45,076 nt of DNA from Chlamydia trachomatis (GTDB taxonomy: Bacteria > Chlamydiota > Chlamydiia > Chlamydiales > 2-12-FULL-49-11). The position numbers and the translations under genes are program-made. The stretch is taken from assembly GCA_945862365.1 (NCBI GenBank), contig CAMAXK010000003.1:1-45076 (forward strand). Reading direction: 5' to 3'. This document shows, one piece after another, positions 42,224-45,076 of the stretch (within the stretch, counting starts at the first letter, position 1; each line of letters opens with the position of its first letter). A model generated the notes under the pieces. That model saw nothing but the letters and a program-made list of their open reading frames with translations. It was not told where the DNA came from and made no database searches.

Positions 42224-43185
42224 AATATTTTAAGCCAATTACCATCAAAAATTTAAAGCTTCCTTCAAATATAGTTTATTCTCCTTTAGCTGGCTGCTCT
42301 GATCTTCCATTTAGAAGGATGGTCCGAAAATATACCAACAGCCTTATTTTTACAGAGATGACAAAGGCCGATGCTTTAGCACGTGGGGATAAGGGTACAT
42401 TTTCCATGCTCTCATTTACAAAAGAGATGCACCCAATAGGGGCTCAAATCTGCACAGAAAAAAAAGATATCGCAGGGGCAAGCAGTAAGATTATCGAAGA
42501 TTTAGGCTTTGATCTGATAGATTTAAACTGCGGATGCCCTGTAGATAAAGTAACTAAAGATGGCTGCGGTTCCGCCCTATTAAAGACCCCCGATAAAATT
42601 GGGGACATCATCTATGAAATGAAGAAAAACGTAGATATTCCTGTTACTGTAAAAATTCGCGCCGGTTGGGATGAAGAGTCTATCAATGCAAGGGAAGTCA
42701 CCAAGATTGCAGAGCAAGCTGGTGCTTCGGCTATCTTTATCCATGGAAGAACAAGAAAGCAAGCCTATAAAGGGCCAGCAAATTGGGATTACATTAAAGA
42801 TGCGTGCGATCAAGAGCGATCAATCTTAGTCTTTGCCAATGGCGATATTCGTTGCCTTGAGTCTGCACAAAAAGTGCTTGATCAAACAGGGGCCGATGGG
42901 GTTCTTGTTTCAAGAATCACAATGGGCACCCCCCATATTGCAAGAGACATCTTCTTTGGTGAAAATGCTCCAACACCTCCTGATCCGCTTACTCTGATTA
43001 AGGAACATGTAGAAGAGATTTGCGCCTATCAAAACCCAAGAAAAGCCCTCTCTGACATAAGGCGTGTTGCCTGTTGGTATCTTCGAGAGCAGATAGAGTA
43101 TACTGAGCTTCGAAGACAAATAAACATGTCAAAATCAGTTCAGGAGATTTTCATCTTTTTAGGTGATTGCGCGCTTCATGATTAG
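42220..43185 (+). CDS. dus: tRNA-dihydrouridine synthase
   Basis: This FMN enzyme reduces specific tRNA uridines to dihydrouridine, using NADPH. Seen in 321 residues, a TIM barrel: VYSPLAGCSDLPFRRMVRK, FTEMTKADAL, QICTEKKDI, the active-site block LNCGCPVDKVTKDGCGSALL (catalytic Cys106), VTVKIRAGWDE, IFIHGRTRKQAYKGPANWDYI, FANGDIRCLESA and DGVLVSRITMGTPHIARDIF. The C-terminal helical domain is complete. It is coupled to yggT; its stop overlaps the convergent porin gene by 4 bp. It corresponds to CT644 by order. Which Dus subgroup (A/B/C) is not clear, but the length fits DusB-type proteins. Confidence 0.96.
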   Translation: MKYFKPITIKNLKLPSNIVYSPLAGCSDLPFRRMVRKYTNSLIFTEMTKADALARGDKGTFSMLSFTKEMHPIGAQICTEKKDIAGASSKIIEDLGFDLIDLNCGCPVDKVTKDGCGSALLKTPDKIGDIIYEMKKNVDIPVTVKIRAGWDEESINAREVTKIAEQAGASAIFIHGRTRKQAYKGPANWDYIKDACDQERSILVFANGDIRCLESAQKVLDQTGADGVLVSRITMGTPHIARDIFFGENAPTPPDPLTLIKEHVEEICAYQNPRKALSDIRRVACWYLREQIEYTELRRQINMSKSVQEIFIFLGDCALHD

Positions 43186-44270
43186 AATAGATAGTTAAAG
43201 TCTAACACCGCACCAATCATCCCAAAGGTTCCATTTTCAATAATTGTTGGAAAAGAATTTAACCTTGTACTACTGCTACTATAAGCTTCTGAAGCTCTGT
43301 ATAATATTACAGGGTATTGATTAAAATAGATCCTTGCATCCATCCCAAGTTTAAAGCCCATCAAATGCTTCCCGCAAAAAGAAGTGGTTTTATAGTCGAT
43401 ACCAAAAATCCCTCTAATAGTAGGGGATATGACAAGGGATTGATCATTAGTTTTATCATATAAGGGAACCGTCTCTGTTGTTACAAACCCACTTTGATCT
43501 GTAAGGCTATTATTACCAAATAAAACTGCAATATTTGCAATAGAAAATAGTCCCCATCCGGTTCTAAATGCATAATTTGCCTCAGCGCCGGCCATGGGCC
43601 CTACCCCCCAAAAGTTCACCGTTGAAGTTTCTAGGAAAGAGGTATTTGCTGGCATAATAGTTGGTGTGGTAGATGCATCATCTAACATCGATCGAGAGGC
43701 GTTATAATAGATCCATGATGCCTCCAAACCAATGAATGGTTCATAAGAAACATAATTACTAATAATAGTACCTTTGTTTAGGCAAACATCTAGTAAAAAG
43801 TAATCAATATTTAAACTTGCATTAACTTTTTGGAAGAGAATAGGACTTGTGGTATTTGTTCCATAAAAAATATAAGGAAAATTGCTTGCTCGATACTCAC
43901 CACCTGAACTTACGCCGCCAGAAATTGACTCTTCCACATTAGCTTCTGTAGACATCCACTCAAATCCAGCAGAAAAAAGCCAATTATCATGATTTGTTTC
44001 ATAACCTAAGGCAAGCCTTAGCCCTGGATCTACATCAAAGGTGTATCTAATGGTATCGTCAGTGCGAAGAGATTGACTTGTTCCATCTCCGCTATAATGA
44101 TGCAAAGCTACAAGGGAATTTGAAACTCTTGCTTGTTCTAATAAAAGTCCTGCTTCAAAGTACCATTTTCCTTTATTTTCGCATGAAGGGGCTTTACAAT
44201 ATGAGGGCTCACTTGCATATATACTTTGAATCTTTACTACACTAAAAACAATTGCTAAAATTTTTTTCAC
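43182..44270 (-). CDS. MOMP-like outer-membrane porin (Legionella-MOMP/Lpg1974-type), copy 1
   Basis: This 362-residue exported protein has a signal peptide (MKKILAIVFSVVKIQSIYAS), a Cys-containing start of the mature chain (CKAPSC), and a regular beta-barrel: KWYFEAGLLLEQAR, TFDVDPGLRLALGYETN, NWLFSAGFEWMST, YFLLDVCLNKGTIISNYVSYEPFIGLEASWIYYN, WGVGPMAGAEANYAFRTGWGLFSIANIAVLFG. It ends with FGMIGAVLDFNYLF. This pattern fits the Legionella major outer-membrane protein-like family that is expanded in Simkania-type chlamydiae. The start is GTG 44270, because AGAGG sits 6 nt upstream; the TTG two codons earlier directly abuts it. It is tandem with a close paralogue. Confidence 0.8.
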   Translation of the reverse strand: MKKILAIVFSVVKIQSIYASEPSYCKAPSCENKGKWYFEAGLLLEQARVSNSLVALHHYSGDGTSQSLRTDDTIRYTFDVDPGLRLALGYETNHDNWLFSAGFEWMSTEANVEESISGGVSSGGEYRASNFPYIFYGTNTTSPILFQKVNASLNIDYFLLDVCLNKGTIISNYVSYEPFIGLEASWIYYNASRSMLDDASTTPTIMPANTSFLETSTVNFWGVGPMAGAEANYAFRTGWGLFSIANIAVLFGNNSLTDQSGFVTTETVPLYDKTNDQSLVISPTIRGIFGIDYKTTSFCGKHLMGFKLGMDARIYFNQYPVILYRASEAYSSSSTRLNSFPTIIENGTFGMIGAVLDFNYLF

Positions 44271-44328
44271 AACCAACCTCTAAAAATATTTTTCCCATTT
44301 TAACCGCTTAATTTTTTATTTAAAAGAA

Positions 44329-44362
44329 AAAAAAGGCTGGTAATTTCTTACCAGCCTTTTTT
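44329..44362 (-). terminator. Intrinsic terminator of the upstream MOMP-like gene
   Basis: GGCTGGTAA (44335-44343), loop TTTC and TTACCAGCC (44348-44356) form a perfect 9-bp stem extended by A/T pairs on both sides (44329-44334 with 44357-44362). On the minus strand the stem is followed by TTTTTTTTCTTTTA, a strong T run, 20 bp after the stop of the porin gene ending at 44382. The two tandem porins are therefore separate transcripts. Confidence 0.9.
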
Positions 44363-44381
44363 AACCATCTTGAATAAGAGT

Positions 44382-45076
44382 TTAGAAGTCCCAGCCTAGA
44401 TCTAACAATAATCCAACCATTCCAAAAGACCCATTCTCTATGATCGATGGATTACTCTGATGTGACATAAAAGTCACAGGATATTGGTTAAAGTAGTATC
44501 TTGCATCAAAACCAGCACGTAAGGCAACGTGCTGACTATCGCACATTACATACCTTTCATACTGAAGCCCTATAACTCCTCGCATAGTCGGGCAAAGTAC
44601 TTGAAGTGTTGTATCAACTTTATTCAAAACAGGTGTAGTCTCTATTGTTACCTCTCCGTCATAATAAGTTGAAGAAGATTCTCCTAAAAGAATAGAAAAA
44701 TCAGAGAGGGCAAAAATACTCCATCCTGCGGTCATATGGTAATTACTATTTAACCCTACCATTGGTCCTATGCCCCAAAAATCTATATCTGAAACGTATA
44801 ATTGCGTTTCATTTGAAGCTAAAGATGTATTTACAGATGTATTTAAAGATGTTAAACCTGTATTCCCAGTATAATAAATCCATGTCGCTTTAAATCCTGC
44901 AAGAGGCTCTAAAGAGTATTTGTTCGATATAAACGACCCTCTTGAAAGATAAACATCTAGCAAGAAGTAATCAATAAGTAATGTAGAATTTACCGCCGAA
45001 TAGTTATCAGTACCATCATCATACGTCACACAAAGAACCGTCGGAGCTATCACCTCTTTACTTAACGTTCCAGTTG
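44382..45076 (-). CDS. MOMP-like outer-membrane porin, copy 2 (5' end outside window)
   Basis: The frame is open from the window edge to a stop at 44382, about 231 residues of the C-terminal part. The GTG near 45053 is internal, since the paralogue aligns through it. It shares blocks with copy 1: LLIDYFLLDVYLSRGSFISNKYSLEPLAGFKATWIYYTG, FWGIGPMVGLNSNYHMTAGWSIFALSDFSILLGE, DARYYFNQYPVTFM and the end SFGMVGLLLDLGWDF. The loops between strands differ strongly from copy 1, as expected of surface-exposed segments. It ends in its own strong terminator. Confidence 0.8.
   Translation of the reverse strand, partial: TGTLSKEVIAPTVLCVTYDDGTDNYSAVNSTLLIDYFLLDVYLSRGSFISNKYSLEPLAGFKATWIYYTGNTGLTSLNTSVNTSLASNETQLYVSDIDFWGIGPMVGLNSNYHMTAGWSIFALSDFSILLGESSSTYYDGEVTIETTPVLNKVDTTLQVLCPTMRGVIGLQYERYVMCDSQHVALRAGFDARYYFNQYPVTFMSHQSNPSIIENGSFGMVGLLLDLGWDF

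Noticed and set aside
45034-45053. GTG near 45053 as the start of the second MOMP-like porin
   Set aside because: The frame continues open to the window edge and the paralogue aligns past this point, so the gene is simply truncated by the window.
1-45076. Mobile elements, prophage genes, rRNA operons or riboswitches
   Set aside because: No transposase, integrase, phage structural gene, rRNA motif or recognisable riboswitch was seen on either strand.

Overview
The window comes from a low-GC member of the phylum Chlamydiae, most likely an environmental (Parachlamydiales-type, Simkania- or Rhabdochlamydia-like) lineage rather than the genus Chlamydia. The signs are a roughly 715-residue GreA with a large helical N-terminal extension, a topoisomerase I fused to a SWIB domain, a roughly 540-residue two-domain ThyX, HAAAP-type tyrosine transporters, NqrA, and blocks of genes in the same order as Chlamydia trachomatis (recalled, not searched). 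The block ygfA / MORN-repeat lipoprotein / PilO-like / PilM-like / YggT / dus matches CT649 to CT644, greA-nqrA-thyX matches CT636-CT634-CT632, tyrB-mreC matches CT637-CT638, and rpoN and uvrD match CT609-CT608. These blocks are shuffled relative to Chlamydia. TpsB, NamZ and Legionella-MOMP-like porin genes, which I do not associate with Chlamydia, are also present.

Layout. 1-2203 (minus): mreC (cut by the window edge), a class I aminotransferase and tRNA-Ala(GGC) with its own promoter. 2261-5680 (minus): two tandem full-length housekeeping sigma-70 genes. 5742-7246: a CoiA-like nuclease, a small membrane protein and rpsT with a clear promoter and terminator. 7257-11550: a cell-envelope region in which a TpsB-type Omp85 protein faces a three-gene set (outer-membrane barrel, HExxH membrane protein, glycosyltransferase-like exported protein). 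11532-16479: rpoN, a small helical protein, uvrD and a NamZ-type muramidase. 16626-19160: topA. 25448-19186 (minus): greA-tyrP-uvrB-exported GT-like operon. 25545-30883 (plus): nqrA-thyX-tyrP-rdgB-NYN nuclease. 30846-31520: an NlpC/P60 protein. 31640-37340: three tandem OppA lipoproteins followed by a secreted Asp-box-like protein. 41877-37378 (minus): a five-gene operon of a PilM/GspL-like protein, a PilO/GspM-like protein, a MORN lipoprotein, 5-formyl-THF cyclo-ligase and a PagL-fold protein. 41969-43185 (plus): yggT-dus. 43182-45076 (minus): two tandem MOMP-like porins.

Themes. Transcription control is unusually dense: two RpoD paralogues, RpoN and GreA. There are many exported or envelope proteins, peptide and amino-acid uptake functions (OppA x3, TyrP x2), and peptidoglycan enzymes (MreC, NamZ, NlpC). 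The genome is compact: five of the eight convergent gene pairs overlap at their 3' ends, several starts are GTG or TTG coupled to the previous stop, and no intergenic gap exceeds about 150 bp. No insertion sequence, phage, CRISPR array or rRNA was seen. The points most worth following are the second RpoD with a changed -10-reading residue, the unlinked GspL/GspM-like pair, the exported HExxH/GT-like cassette, and a terminator-like hairpin inside the signal-peptide codons of the gene after the OppA array.
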